Part shown: piece after piece, positions 42,015-50,763 of the stretch
Numbering within the stretch: the stretch's first letter is position 1
Layout: each line of letters starts with the position of its first letter
Source of the DNA: Geodermatophilus marinus
GTDB taxonomy: Bacteria > Actinomycetota > Actinomycetes > Mycobacteriales > Geodermatophilaceae
Length of the DNA stretch: 64,000 bases
Reading direction: 5' to 3'
Assembly: GCF_003428645.1 (NCBI RefSeq)
Contig: NZ_QVQH01000003.1
Location: forward strand, 215,621-279,620
Made by a program: the position numbers and the translations under genes
Notes under the pieces: generated by a model
What the model was told of the DNA's origin: nothing
What the model saw: only the letters and a program-made list of their open reading frames with translations
The model's database searches: none

Positions 42015-43039
42015 CGCTGCCCTCCGTGCCGGGGCCGGCGCTCGGGGTCGATGACGTCCCCGCCGGTGCCCTCCTCCTGCGCGATCGAGCGCTCCGCCTC
42101 GGCGAGCACCCGGTCCTCCTCGTCCACGGTCAGCGGCGCGTCGTGGTGGGCGCCGAGGTAGGCGTCGACCACGGCCTGGTTCTGGCTGATCGACTCGGGC
42201 GGGCCCTCGGCGATCACCTTGCCGGAGGCCATGACGACCACCCAGTCGCTGATGTCGCGGACGACGTCCATGTCGTGCTCGACGAAGATCACCGTCATGC
42301 CCTGCTCGCGCAGGTCCTTGACGTGGCCGAGCAGGCTCTGCGTGAGCGCCGGGTTCACCCCGGCCATCGGCTCGTCGAGCATGACGACCTCGGGGTCGGT
42401 CATGAGCGCGCGCGCCATCTCGAGGAGCTTGCGCTGCCCGCCGGAGAGGGTGCCCGCGAAGTCGTCCTTCTTCGCGTCGAGCTTGAAGCGCCGCAGCAGC
42501 TCCAACGCCTTCTCGGTGTTCTCCCGCTCCTGGGAGCGCCACACGCCGGGGACCAGGGCGCGGAAGAAGCCCTCGCCCTTCTGCCCCTGGGCGCCGAGCA
42601 GCATGTTCTGCAGCACGGTCAGCCGGGACAGCGCCTTGGTCAGCTGGAAGGTGCGGACGACGCCCAGCCGGGAGACCCGGTGCGGGGACAGCTTGCCCAG
42701 CGGGCGGCCGTTGAACGACCAGGTGCCGCTGTCGGGCTGGTCGAACCCGGTGAGCAGGTTGAACAGCGTCGTCTTGCCGGCACCGTTGGGCCCGATGAGG
42801 CCGGTGATGCCGCCGCGCTGGATCTCCAGGTGGTCGACGGCGACGGCCGTCAGCCCTCCGAAGGTGCGGGTGACGTCGTCCACGACGATGGCCGCGTCGG
42901 GCTTGGCGACGCCGACCTCCCAGGGGACGTCGCGCAGCGCGGCCTGGGCCAGCCGCTGCGGGGCAGCGCCCTTGCCGAGCGAGGCGGGGGCGCCGGCTCC
43001 TGCGGCGGTGGCGCCGTGCGGGGTCGGGTCAGCGGGCAT
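42011..43039 (-). CDS. livG: Branched-chain amino-acid ABC transporter ATPase LivG
   Basis: The 342-residue ATPase has Walker A GPNGAGKTT near residue 83, the LivG-type LTGFDQPDSG, signature LSGGQRKLLEMARAL near residue 188, Walker B VVMLDEPMAGVNP and H-loop VEHDMDVV. It has both an N-terminal Ala/Gly-rich extension (about 45 residues) and a C-terminal tail (EDRVLAEAERSIAQEEG). The start lies inside livM by 11 nt, so the genes are coupled. Confidence 0.94.
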
Positions 43040-44027
43040 CGAGCATCACCTCTCGTCGGTCGCCGAAGATGCCCTGGGGGCGGAAGACCAGCAGCAGGAT
43101 CAGCCCGAGCCCGATGAGCACGAACCGGATCTGGGCCACGTCGGTGGCCGAGAGCAGGTCCTCCGGGATGACCCCGTTGCTGATCAGCGTCCGGAGCCCC
43201 GTGTCGGCGAACTGGATGATGAAGTACATCAGCATGGCCCCCACGACGGGACCCAGCACGCGTGCCGCCCCGCCGAGGATGAGCGCGGCGTAGGCCAGGA
43301 AGGTGTTGGCGTTCTGGTACTGGTCCGGGGTGGCCGACCCGGTGCCGACGGCGTAGACCATGCCGCCGAGGGCGCCGAGCACGCCGCCGAGCACCAGGGC
43401 CTGCATCTTGTACACGTAGACGTTCTTGCCCAGCGCGCGCACGGCGTCCTCGTCCTCGCGGATGGACTTGACGACGCGACCCCAGGGGCTGCGCACGAGC
43501 AGCCAGGTCAGCAGGCAGGTCAGCGCCACCAGGACCCACCCGACCAGCGCCACCCACAGGTCGGCGCCGCTCCAGCGGGTGCCGAGCAGGTCGTAGCGCT
43601 CGGCGGTGTCCCAGGGGGCGAGCGCGATGAAGTCCTGGTTGAAGCCGGACAGGCCGCGCGTGCCGTTGGTGACCGGGGTGGCCGACACCGACCGGAAGAG
43701 CAGTCGCAGGCCCTCGGCCGTGGCGATGGTGGCGATGGCCAGGTAGTCGGCGCGCAACCGCAGGGTCGGGATGCCGAGCAGGAGGGCGAGCAGGACCGCG
43801 GCAGCGAGGCCGATGACCACGCCCACCCAGAACGGCAGGCCCCACTGGGAGACCGAGATCGCGATGCCGTAGCCGCCGAGCAGCGCGAACGCGATCTGGC
43901 CGAAGTTGAGCAGCCCGGTGTAGCCGAACTGGATGTTGAGGCCGAGGGCCAGCAGCGCCAGGAAGACCGCCTGGAAGCCGATCGCCGCCTTGAGGGCGAT
44001 CGCGAAGGCGTCGATGAGTTCAGCCAC
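43029..44027 (-). CDS. livM: Branched-chain amino-acid ABC transporter permease LivM
   Basis: The 332-residue permease has about eight to ten helices and the LivM-type start QAVFLALLALGLNIQFGYTG then LLNFGQIAFALLGGYG. The cytoplasmic coupling loop is RVVKSIREDEDAVRALGKNVY near residue 155 (in parts), and the C terminus is RFVLIGLGLILLLVFRPQGI. It sits 3 nt after livH and forms the channel with it. Confidence 0.94.
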   Translation of the reverse strand: MAELIDAFAIALKAAIGFQAVFLALLALGLNIQFGYTGLLNFGQIAFALLGGYGIAISVSQWGLPFWVGVVIGLAAAVLLALLLGIPTLRLRADYLAIATIATAEGLRLLFRSVSATPVTNGTRGLSGFNQDFIALAPWDTAERYDLLGTRWSGADLWVALVGWVLVALTCLLTWLLVRSPWGRVVKSIREDEDAVRALGKNVYVYKMQALVLGGVLGALGGMVYAVGTGSATPDQYQNANTFLAYAALILGGAARVLGPVVGAMLMYFIIQFADTGLRTLISNGVIPEDLLSATDVAQIRFVLIGLGLILLLVFRPQGIFGDRREVMLDAR

Positions 44028-44030
44028 GGT

Positions 44031-45392
44031 TCAGCCCACCCGAGCCCGGCTGCCGAGGATCCCCTGCGGCCGCACGATGAGGATGACGATCAGCAGCAGC
44101 AGGCCGCCGACGTACTTCACGTCGTTGGGGATCACCAGCGTGGACATCTGCACGAAGACCCCCACGACGATGCTCCCGAGGAGGGCGCCGTAGGCCGTCC
44201 CCAGCCCGCCGAGCGTGACGCCGGCGAACATGAGCAGCAGCAGCCGGAAGCCCATGTCCCACTGCACCTCGTCGGAGAGGCCCAGCAGCACGCCGCCGAG
44301 GGCGGCCAGCGCACCGCCCATCATCCAGACGACGAGGATGACGCGGTTGACGTCGATCCCGGAGGACGCGGCGAGGTCGCGGTTGTCGGCGACGGCACGC
44401 ATCGCCTTGCCGATCTTCGTCTTCTGCAACATGACCGCGACCAGGAGCAGCACGACCAGCGCGATGACGATCGAGGCCAGGTCGGCGTTGGTCATCGTGA
44501 ACGGCCCGTAGTCGACGGCCCGCTGGCCGCGGTAGTCGGCGTAGGCGTTGGACCGGCCGCCGTAGATGATCTGGTACAGGTAGCGCAGCAGCAGCGACAG
44601 CCCGATCGAGATGACCAGCGCGGCGACCAGCCCGGTGCCGCGGCGGCGCAGCGGCCGCCACAGGGCCAGTTCGTTGAGCGCGCCGATGCCGGCGCCCACC
44701 ACCATCGCCAGGAGCGCGGCGGGGATCAGCGGCACGCCGCCCTCGACGTTGATGAACCAGGCCGCGATGGCGCCGATGGTGACCAGCTCGCCGTGGGCGA
44801 AGTTGGTCAGGCCGGTGGTGCCGAAGATGAGCGACAGGCCGATGGCGGCCATGGCGATGAGCAGCCCGAAGCGCAGCCCGTCGACGAAGAGCTGGATCCA
44901 CTGCACCGTGCCGCCGCCGGAATTCCGGCTGCCGTCGTTGAGCCCGATCAGCACACCCTGGTCGCGGCCGGGGTCGACGGTGACGGTCCGGCTGTTCTCC
45001 CCGTTGAGCGTGACGCCCTCGGGCAGGGCGTCCTCGTCGATGGTGACGGTGTACTGGCCCGGCCCGGGGAGGTCCACCGACCAGCGCCCGTTCTCGTCGG
45101 ACTCGGTCGTCCCGATCTCCTGGCCGTCGGGGGTGGTGACCGTGACCTCGACGCCCTCGATGGGGCCGCTGAGGCTGGTGCGGAACGTGCCGGAGACCGA
45201 CTCGGCGGCAGTCTCGGGCTCGGCGGCGGCCGTGCCCGGGACCAGCAGGGCGAACGACCCCGCCAGGACGGCCAGCAGGAGCAGCCGCAGCGGCCCCCGC
45301 CGTCCACCTCCCGTGCCGGTGCGGCGGGCGTCCACGTGCGAGGGCGCGCCTCTGCCGGCGCGCCTGCCGGCACGGTTGTGCGCGTGCGTCAC
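44031..45392 (-). CDS. livH: LivH permease with extracytoplasmic N-terminal domain
   Basis: The 453-residue protein is a LivH permease (GLSLIFGTTGLTNFAHGELV near residue 185; coupling loop KTKIGKAMRAVADNRDLAAS near residue 325) with a large N-terminal addition. Residues about 35-58 form a signal-like helix ending PGTAAAEP. Residues about 60-150 are a beta-rich, carboxypeptidase-regulatory-like/Ig-like domain (GTFRTSLSGPIEGVEVTVTT, GRWSVDLPGPGQYTVTIDED). The GTG start follows GGGAGG. It is first in livH-livM-livG-livF. The extra domain likely faces outside; its role is unknown. Confidence 0.9.
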   Translation of the reverse strand: MTHAHNRAGRRAGRGAPSHVDARRTGTGGGRRGPLRLLLLAVLAGSFALLVPGTAAAEPETAAESVSGTFRTSLSGPIEGVEVTVTTPDGQEIGTTESDENGRWSVDLPGPGQYTVTIDEDALPEGVTLNGENSRTVTVDPGRDQGVLIGLNDGSRNSGGGTVQWIQLFVDGLRFGLLIAMAAIGLSLIFGTTGLTNFAHGELVTIGAIAAWFINVEGGVPLIPAALLAMVVGAGIGALNELALWRPLRRRGTGLVAALVISIGLSLLLRYLYQIIYGGRSNAYADYRGQRAVDYGPFTMTNADLASIVIALVVLLLVAVMLQKTKIGKAMRAVADNRDLAASSGIDVNRVILVVWMMGGALAALGGVLLGLSDEVQWDMGFRLLLLMFAGVTLGGLGTAYGALLGSIVVGVFVQMSTLVIPNDVKYVGGLLLLIVILIVRPQGILGSRARVG

Positions 45393-45421
45393 TCGACCTC
45401 CCTGGCGTCTGAGTGGGCAGG

Positions 45422-45427
45422 ACCGTA
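45422..45427 (-). promoter_or_regulatory. Candidate -10 of the livHMGF operon
   Basis: TACGGT on the minus strand lies about 30 nt upstream of the livH GTG, leaving room for the GGGAGG ribosome site at about 45400. Confidence 0.4.
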
Positions 45428-45576
45428 ACCCAGCGGCGGCCTACGACGGTTCCCACAGGGCGAGATGTGACCTGGAAGAGATGACCGCACCCGCCCCGCG
45501 CGCACCACGGCGGCGCGTCGCCGTCACGCAGGGCGATCCGCCCGGCACGCTGTGCCCACCGTCCAGGGAGGGTTCT

Positions 45577-46221
45577 GTGGCAGGAGCCGGTGCTCGGTCC
45601 CCCGTCACGACGCGCGCGGCGCGTCCCGACGACCTCGCCGCCGTGCTGGCGCTGGTGCGGCAGCACCGGTCCGAGGCGCATGCCGAGGGCGTCCTCACCG
45701 GCCAGACGCCGGGAGCCGCCGCCGCCCCCGGGTTCCGCCGCCTGCTCGCCGACGCGGAGCACCGGGTGGTGCTCGCCGTCCTCCCGGGCGCGGACGTCGC
45801 GCGCGGCTCCGGGACGGGGGAGTCCGTCGTGGGGCTGGCGATCCTCGGGGTGGACCCGCTGTCGGTCGTCCTCGGGGTGGCGCAGGTGACCGTGGACAAC
45901 CTGGTGGTGCACCGCGACCACCGGCGCTGCGGCGCCGGTGCCGCGCTCCTCGGTGCGGCCGTCCGGTATGCCGAGGAGGTCGGCGCCGACCACGTCGTCG
46001 GGTCGGTCGGCGGCCACGAGGCCGAGCGGCAGCGCTTCTTCTCGCGGATGGGGTTCGCCCCGCTCACCACACGGCGCATCGTCCCTCGGGAGACCCTGGC
46101 CCGCGCACTGGCGGCCTGGCAGCGCGGCGGCGTGCTCGTGCCCCCGCCCCGGCGGCCGGTGCTGCGCCGCCGGCCGGTGAGCCGCGTCCAGCCGGTGCTC
46201 GGTGCCGCGGCCGAGGCCTGA
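45577..46221 (+). CDS. GNAT family N-acetyltransferase
   Basis: The 214-residue protein has the GNAT fold: TTRAARPDDLAAVLALVRQH at the start, a beta-4 strand QVTVDNLVVHRDHRRCGAGA with the acetyl-CoA loop variant RRCGAGAAL near residue 116, and ERQRFFSRMGFAPLTTRRI near residue 150. The basic C-terminal tail (PPPRRPVLRRRPVSR) is extra. The GTG at 45577 has an AGGGAGG site 5 nt upstream; an ATG at 45481 is the alternative and adds 32 residues. Substrate unknown. It is divergent from livH. Confidence 0.8.
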   Translation: MAGAGARSPVTTRAARPDDLAAVLALVRQHRSEAHAEGVLTGQTPGAAAAPGFRRLLADAEHRVVLAVLPGADVARGSGTGESVVGLAILGVDPLSVVLGVAQVTVDNLVVHRDHRRCGAGAALLGAAVRYAEEVGADHVVGSVGGHEAERQRFFSRMGFAPLTTRRIVPRETLARALAAWQRGGVLVPPPRRPVLRRRPVSRVQPVLGAAAEA

Positions 46222-46254
46222 GCGGGATCTCCCCGGGAGGTGCCGCCCGCCGGC

Positions 46255-46659
46255 TCAGGCGTCGGCGAGCAGGCAGGTGAGCCGGGCGGTCGCCGTCGTC
46301 CGGCCCCCGTCGTCGGAGACCTCGACCTGGAAGGTGGCGAGGGTGCGCCCGCGCCGCGCCGGCGTCGCGACCGCGGTCACCCAGCCCCGCGTCGCGGCCC
46401 GCAGGTAGCTGACGTTGAGCTCCACGCCCACGCACCGCCGGCCCGGCCCGGCGCCGATCGCCGCGGCCCAGGACCCGACCGTCTCCACCAGCGCGCAGGT
46501 CGCGCCGCCGTGCAGCAGCCCGGCCGGCTGCTGGTTGCCCTCGACCGGCATGCGGGCGACGAGGTGGTCCGGGTCGTGGTCGAGGATCTCGATACCCAGC
46601 TTCTCGTCCAGAGGGCTCACGAGTCCGGGCGGCAACCAGTCGGGGCGGGTGAGGGACAC
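46255..46659 (-). CDS. PaaI-type hotdog thioesterase
   Basis: The 134-residue single-hotdog protein has EKLGIEILDHDPDHLVARMP and QQPAGLLHGGATCALVETVG, where the HGG and the following Glu are the catalytic elements of PaaI-like acyl-CoA thioesterases. VGVELNVSYLRAA follows near residue 75. The GTG at 46659 lies 6 nt from TACCGT. It is convergent with the acetyltransferase. Substrate (aryl- or acyl-CoA) not determined. Confidence 0.88.
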   Translation of the reverse strand: MSLTRPDWLPPGLVSPLDEKLGIEILDHDPDHLVARMPVEGNQQPAGLLHGGATCALVETVGSWAAAIGAGPGRRCVGVELNVSYLRAATRGWVTAVATPARRGRTLATFQVEVSDDGGRTTATARLTCLLADA

Positions 46660-46665
46660 GGGGGC

Positions 46666-46671
46666 ACGGTA
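46666..46671 (-). promoter_or_regulatory. -10 box for leaderless PaaI-like gene
   Basis: TACCGT on the minus strand ends 6 nt before the GTG at 46659. Confidence 0.45.
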
Positions 46672-46697
46672 GCCAGGCGGTCCCGTGCCGCATGGTG

Positions 46698-46860
46698 GCC
46701 CCTGCACCGGGTCGGGCGTGCCCGTGCCGTGTGCCGGCCCCGGTGCAGGGGCCCGGCGCGAGCTCGTGGGCGTCGGGGGGCACCGGGTCGGGCGTGCCCG
46801 TGCCGTGTGCCGGCCCCGGTGCAGGGGCCCGGCGCGAGCTCGTGGGCGTCGGGGGGGCAC
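46698..46860. repeat. 76-77 bp direct repeat, two copies
   Basis: CACCGGGTCGGGCGTGCCCG begins at 46705 and again at 46781, and a third partial start is at 46858. Copies differ by one G in a homopolymer. Each unit contains inverted GCCCCTGCACCGG / CCGGTGCAGGGGC arms. It fills the gap between the PaaI-like gene and polA. Confidence 0.85.
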
Positions 46861-46871
46861 CGGGGTCCTTC

Positions 46872-46877
46872 TAGGAT
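46872..46877 (+). promoter_or_regulatory. -10 box for leaderless polA
   Basis: TAGGAT ends 8 nt before the polA ATG. Confidence 0.5.
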
Positions 46878-46885
46878 CAGCCCCG

Positions 46886-49627
46886 ATGTCCGCCTCGGTC
46901 TCCGCCCCCGCCCCCGCCGCCCCGACCGCAGGAGCCGGGGCGCGCCCGCGGCTGCTGCTGCTCGACGGCCACTCCCTGGCCTACCGCGCGTTCTTCGCCC
47001 TCCCGGTGGAGAACTTCTCCACCACGACCGGGCAGCCCACGAACGCCGTCTACGGCTTCACGTCGATGCTGATCAACGTGCTGCGCGACGAGCAGCCCAC
47101 CCACCTCGCCGTCGCCTTCGACGTGGGGCGGAAGACCTTCCGCAGCGAGATCTACGCCGAGTACAAGGCCAACCGCGCCGAGAGCCCGACCGACTTCCGC
47201 GGCCAGGTCAGCCTCATCCAGGAGGTGCTGGGCGCCCTGCACGTCCCGGTGATCACCGCCGAGGGCTACGAGGCCGACGACGTCATCGCCACCCTGACGG
47301 TGCAGGCGGTCGAGCAGGGCATGGACGTGCTCATCTGCACCGGCGACCGCGACGCGCTGCAGCTGGTCGGCGAGCACGTCACCGTGCTCTACCCGCGCAA
47401 GGGCGTCTCCGACCTGACCCGGTTCACGCCCGAGGAGGTCGAGTCCAAGTACGGGCTGTCCCCGGCGCAGTACCCCGACTTCGCCGCGCTGCGCGGCGAC
47501 CCGAGCGACAACCTGCCCAGCATCCCCAGCGTCGGCGAGAAGACGGCGGCCAAGTGGGTGCGGGAGTACGGGTCCCTCGACCAGCTCGTCGACCGGGTCG
47601 ACACCGTGAAGGGCAAGGTCGGGGAGAAGCTGCGCGAGCACCTCTCCGCGGTCCTGCAGAACCGCCGGCTCACCGAGCTGGACCGGTCGGTGCCGCTCGA
47701 CCTCGGCCCCGCGGACCTCGCCGTCCGCGCCTGGGACCGCAACGAGGTGCACACGCTCTTCGACAACCTGCAGTTCCGCGTCCTGCGGGACCGGCTCTTC
47801 GCGACCCTGAGCAGCGCCGAGCCCGAGGTCGAGGGCGGCTTCGACGTCACGGTGGACGACGTGCCCGCCGGCGGCCTGGGCGACTGGCTGGCCGCGCACG
47901 CCCGCACGAGCCGCACCGGGGTGGTCTTCCGGGGCAGCTGGGGCCGGGGCACCGGTGAGCTGACCGGCCTCGCCCTGGCCGCGGCCGACGACCACACCGC
48001 CTTCGTCGACCTCGGCCCGGACCTCGACACCGGCGACGAGCAGGCGCTGGCCGCCTGGCTGGCCGACCCGTCGGCACCCAAGGTGGTGCACGAGGTCAAG
48101 GGGCCGCTCCTGGCGATCTGGGCGCGCGGCTGGGACCTCGCCGGCATCGTCAGCGACACCGCCCTGGCGGCCTACCTGGCGCTGCCCGGGCAGCGCTCGT
48201 TCGACCTGGCCGACCTGGCCGTCCGGTACCTGCGCCGCGAGCTGGTCGACTCCACCGCCGAGGAGGCCCAGCTCACCCTCGACGGGATGGGCCCGTCGGA
48301 GGAGGACGTCGCCCGCGAGGCCGCGCACGCCGACGTCCTCAAGGCCGTCGCGGTCAACGACCTCTCCGATGCACTGGAGTCCGTGCTCGGGCAGCGCGGT
48401 GGCGACGCGCTGCTGGGCTCGATCGAGCTGCCGCTGACCCGCGTGCTGGCCGCGATGGAGCACCGGGGGATCGCCGCCGACCTGGACTTCCTGCGGGAGC
48501 TGCAGCGGGAGTTCGCCGACGGCGTCGCCGACGCGGCGGCCGAGTGCTACGCCGTGATCGGCCGCGAGGTCAACCTGGGGTCGCCCAAGCAGCTGCAGGC
48601 GGTGCTCTTCGACGAGCTCGGGCTGCCGAAGACCAAGCGGATCAAGTCCGGCTACACCACCGACGCCGAGGCGCTCACCTCGCTGCTCGCGCAGACCGGG
48701 CACCCCTTCCTCGAGCACCTCCTCCGGCACCGCGACGTGACCCGGCTGCGCACGGTCATCGACGGCCTGATCCCGATGGTCGACGACGGCGGGCGCATCC
48801 ACACCACGTTCCAGCAGACGATCGCCGCGACCGGCCGGCTCTCCTCGACCGACCCGAACCTGCAGAACATCCCCATCCGGACGGCGGAGGGTCGCCGGAT
48901 CCGCCAGGCCTTCGTCGTCGGAGCAGGCTACGAGTCGCTGATGACGGCCGACTACAGCCAGATCGAGATGCGGATCATGGCCCACCTCTCCGGTGACGCG
49001 GGGCTGATCGAGGCCTTCACGTCGGGGGAGGACCTGCACTCCTTCGTCGCCTCGCGGGCCTACGACATCCCGATCTCCGAGGTCGACCCGGAGATGCGCC
49101 GCCGGATCAAGGCGATGAGCTACGGCCTGGCCTACGGGCTGTCGGCCTACGGGCTGGCCCAGCAGCTGCGCATCAGCCCCGAGGAGGCGCGCGGCCAGAT
49201 GCAGGCCTACTTCGAGCGCTTCGGCGGGATCCGCGACTACCTCGACGGCGTGGTCGACGACGCACGGCAGACCGGCTACACCGAGACGACGCTCGGCCGG
49301 CGCCGCTACCTGCCCGACCTCACCAGCGACAACCGGCAGCGCCGGGAGATGGCCGAGCGGATGGCGCTCAACGCCCCGATCCAGGGCTCGGCGGCCGACG
49401 TCATCAAGGTCGCGATGCTGGGCGTCGAGCGGGCCATCGAGGCCGAGGGGCTGCGCTCCCGGATGCTGCTGCAGGTGCACGACGAGCTGGTGCTGGAGGT
49501 GGCTCCGGGCGAGCGGGAGGCGCTGGAGGCGCTGGTCCGCCGTGAGATGGCCGGCGCCGCGCAGCTGTCCGTGCCGCTGGAGGTCTCCGTCGGCCTGGGC
49601 GCCAGCTGGGACGCCGCGGCGCACTGA
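46886..49627 (+). CDS. polA: DNA polymerase I
   Basis: The 913-residue replication/repair polymerase has an N-terminal 5'-nuclease domain (LLLDGHSLAYRAFFALP, VAFDVGRKTFRSEIY, VLICTGDRDALQLV, GDPSDNLPSIPSVGEKTA). A 3'-5' exonuclease-like domain follows whose first catalytic motif is lost (GVVFRGSWGRG where D-x-E is expected). The polymerase domain has motif A DYSQIEMRIMAHLSGD, motif B RRRIKAMSYGLAYGLSAYGL and motif C QVHDELVLEV. Proofreading is therefore probably absent, as in other actinobacterial PolA. The ATG is preceded by TAGGAT. Confidence 0.97.
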   Translation: MSASVSAPAPAAPTAGAGARPRLLLLDGHSLAYRAFFALPVENFSTTTGQPTNAVYGFTSMLINVLRDEQPTHLAVAFDVGRKTFRSEIYAEYKANRAESPTDFRGQVSLIQEVLGALHVPVITAEGYEADDVIATLTVQAVEQGMDVLICTGDRDALQLVGEHVTVLYPRKGVSDLTRFTPEEVESKYGLSPAQYPDFAALRGDPSDNLPSIPSVGEKTAAKWVREYGSLDQLVDRVDTVKGKVGEKLREHLSAVLQNRRLTELDRSVPLDLGPADLAVRAWDRNEVHTLFDNLQFRVLRDRLFATLSSAEPEVEGGFDVTVDDVPAGGLGDWLAAHARTSRTGVVFRGSWGRGTGELTGLALAAADDHTAFVDLGPDLDTGDEQALAAWLADPSAPKVVHEVKGPLLAIWARGWDLAGIVSDTALAAYLALPGQRSFDLADLAVRYLRRELVDSTAEEAQLTLDGMGPSEEDVAREAAHADVLKAVAVNDLSDALESVLGQRGGDALLGSIELPLTRVLAAMEHRGIAADLDFLRELQREFADGVADAAAECYAVIGREVNLGSPKQLQAVLFDELGLPKTKRIKSGYTTDAEALTSLLAQTGHPFLEHLLRHRDVTRLRTVIDGLIPMVDDGGRIHTTFQQTIAATGRLSSTDPNLQNIPIRTAEGRRIRQAFVVGAGYESLMTADYSQIEMRIMAHLSGDAGLIEAFTSGEDLHSFVASRAYDIPISEVDPEMRRRIKAMSYGLAYGLSAYGLAQQLRISPEEARGQMQAYFERFGGIRDYLDGVVDDARQTGYTETTLGRRRYLPDLTSDNRQRREMAERMALNAPIQGSAADVIKVAMLGVERAIEAEGLRSRMLLQVHDELVLEVAPGEREALEALVRREMAGAAQLSVPLEVSVGLGASWDAAAH

Positions 49628-49645
49628 CGGAGGACCTCGCCCCAG

Positions 49646-49666
49646 GGGCCCGCCCTTCGCGGGCCC
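49646..49666 (+). terminator. polA terminator hairpin
   Basis: GGGCCCGC and GCGGGCCC pair around CCTTC shortly after the polA stop, inside a wider GCCCCAGG/CCTGGGGC pairing. Its sequence resembles the intergenic repeat family. Confidence 0.6.
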
Positions 49667-49698
49667 AGGGCGGCACCTGGGGCGGCCGTGCCAGACCG

Positions 49699-50547
49699 TT
49701 ACGTCCGTCGCCCTGCGACGAGGACGAGCGTCCCGGGGACCAGCGCCCCCCGCCCGGGTGACCACTGCCCCCACTCCTGGGTGCGGCCGGGCGTCCACTC
49801 CGGCTCGACGAGGTCCTCGAGCACCAGGCCGGCGCCGACGACGGCCCGCACCCAGTCCCCGACGGTGCGGTGGTGCTCGACGTAGACCGCCGTCCCCTCG
49901 TCGTCGGTCTCGACGTAGGGGCGGCGGTCGAAGTAGGAGGACTCGACCCGCAGGTCCCGCGGGTCGGGCGAGTCGGGGAACGGCCAGCGGAACGGGTGGT
50001 TCACCGACGCGACGAAGCGCCCGCCCGGGCGGAGCACCCGCGCGACCTCGGCCAGCGCCGCCCGCACGTCGGCCACGAACGGCAGGCCGCCGAACGCCGA
50101 GCACGCCAGGTCGAACGCCGCGTCGGCCACCGGCAGAGCGCCCACGTCGGCCTGCACGAGCGGGACGGGGACCCCCGTCGACCGGTTGAGACCGGCAGCC
50201 CGGGCCAGCATCCCGGCGGAGAGGTCCAGCGCGACCACCTCGGCTCCGGCCCGGTGCAGCCAGCGGGCGCAGGGCGCGGACCCGCAGCCCACCTCGAGCA
50301 CGCGGCGGCCGCGGACGTCCCCGAGCAGGTGCGCCTCCGACTCCCGCAGGCCCTCCGGGCACCAGAGGAAGTCGACGTCCCCGAGGTCGGGGCCGTGCTC
50401 GGCGAGGTAGGCCGGTGCCGCGGCGTCCCACCACCGCCGGTTGGCGCGCCGGGACTCCGCCGTCCCCGTCGTGCGCCGGGCGACGCCGCCGGGAGCCGGG
50501 TAGCCGTCGGGGCCGAGGGGTAGCGGTGGTGGCGGGTGGGGGGGCAT
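49699..50547 (-). CDS. SAM-dependent methyltransferase (class I)
   Basis: The 282-residue protein has motif [20 protein letters not shown] near residue 104, [31 protein letters not shown] (motif post-I to II) near residue 155, and [16 protein letters not shown] near residue 185. A flexible proline-rich start precedes [20 protein letters not shown]. The C-terminal [19 protein letters not shown] matches actinobacterial small-molecule methyltransferases. The substrate is unknown. It is convergent with polA and divergent from rpsA. Confidence 0.88.
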   Translation of the reverse strand: MPPHPPPPLPLGPDGYPAPGGVARRTTGTAESRRANRRWWDAAAPAYLAEHGPDLGDVDFLWCPEGLRESEAHLLGDVRGRRVLEVGCGSAPCARWLHRAGAEVVALDLSAGMLARAAGLNRSTGVPVPLVQADVGALPVADAAFDLACSAFGGLPFVADVRAALAEVARVLRPGGRFVASVNHPFRWPFPDSPDPRDLRVESSYFDRRPYVETDDEGTAVYVEHHRTVGDWVRAVVGAGLVLEDLVEPEWTPGRTQEWGQWSPGRGALVPGTLVLVAGRRT

Positions 50548-50621
50548 GACACGCCGATCGTGACACGCCGCACGCCCGGGGTGACCGACGCCCCAGGTGG
50601 ACCCGTCCCCCCGCGGCTCCG

Positions 50622-50627
50622 TACCAT
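50622..50627 (+). promoter_or_regulatory. Candidate -10 of rpsA
   Basis: TACCAT would give an rpsA leader of about 130 nt, long enough for autoregulatory folding. GGAG lies at about 50752 before the ATG. Confidence 0.4.
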
Positions 50628-50763
50628 GGGGGATGCGCCAGAGGTCTGTCAGTGCTGCACCCACCGGGGTTCGGCGCGCGCCGGCTCTCCACCGCCCACC
50701 CGCGGTCACCCGGCCGCGGGTCGTCCTGTCCCTACGCACCCCCCGTCCGGAGCACCCGACCAC

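Noticed and set aside
42219-45428. Very long plus-strand frame opposite livG, livM and livH
   Set aside because: The product is low-complexity and unrelated to any fold; the minus strand carries a full liv operon.
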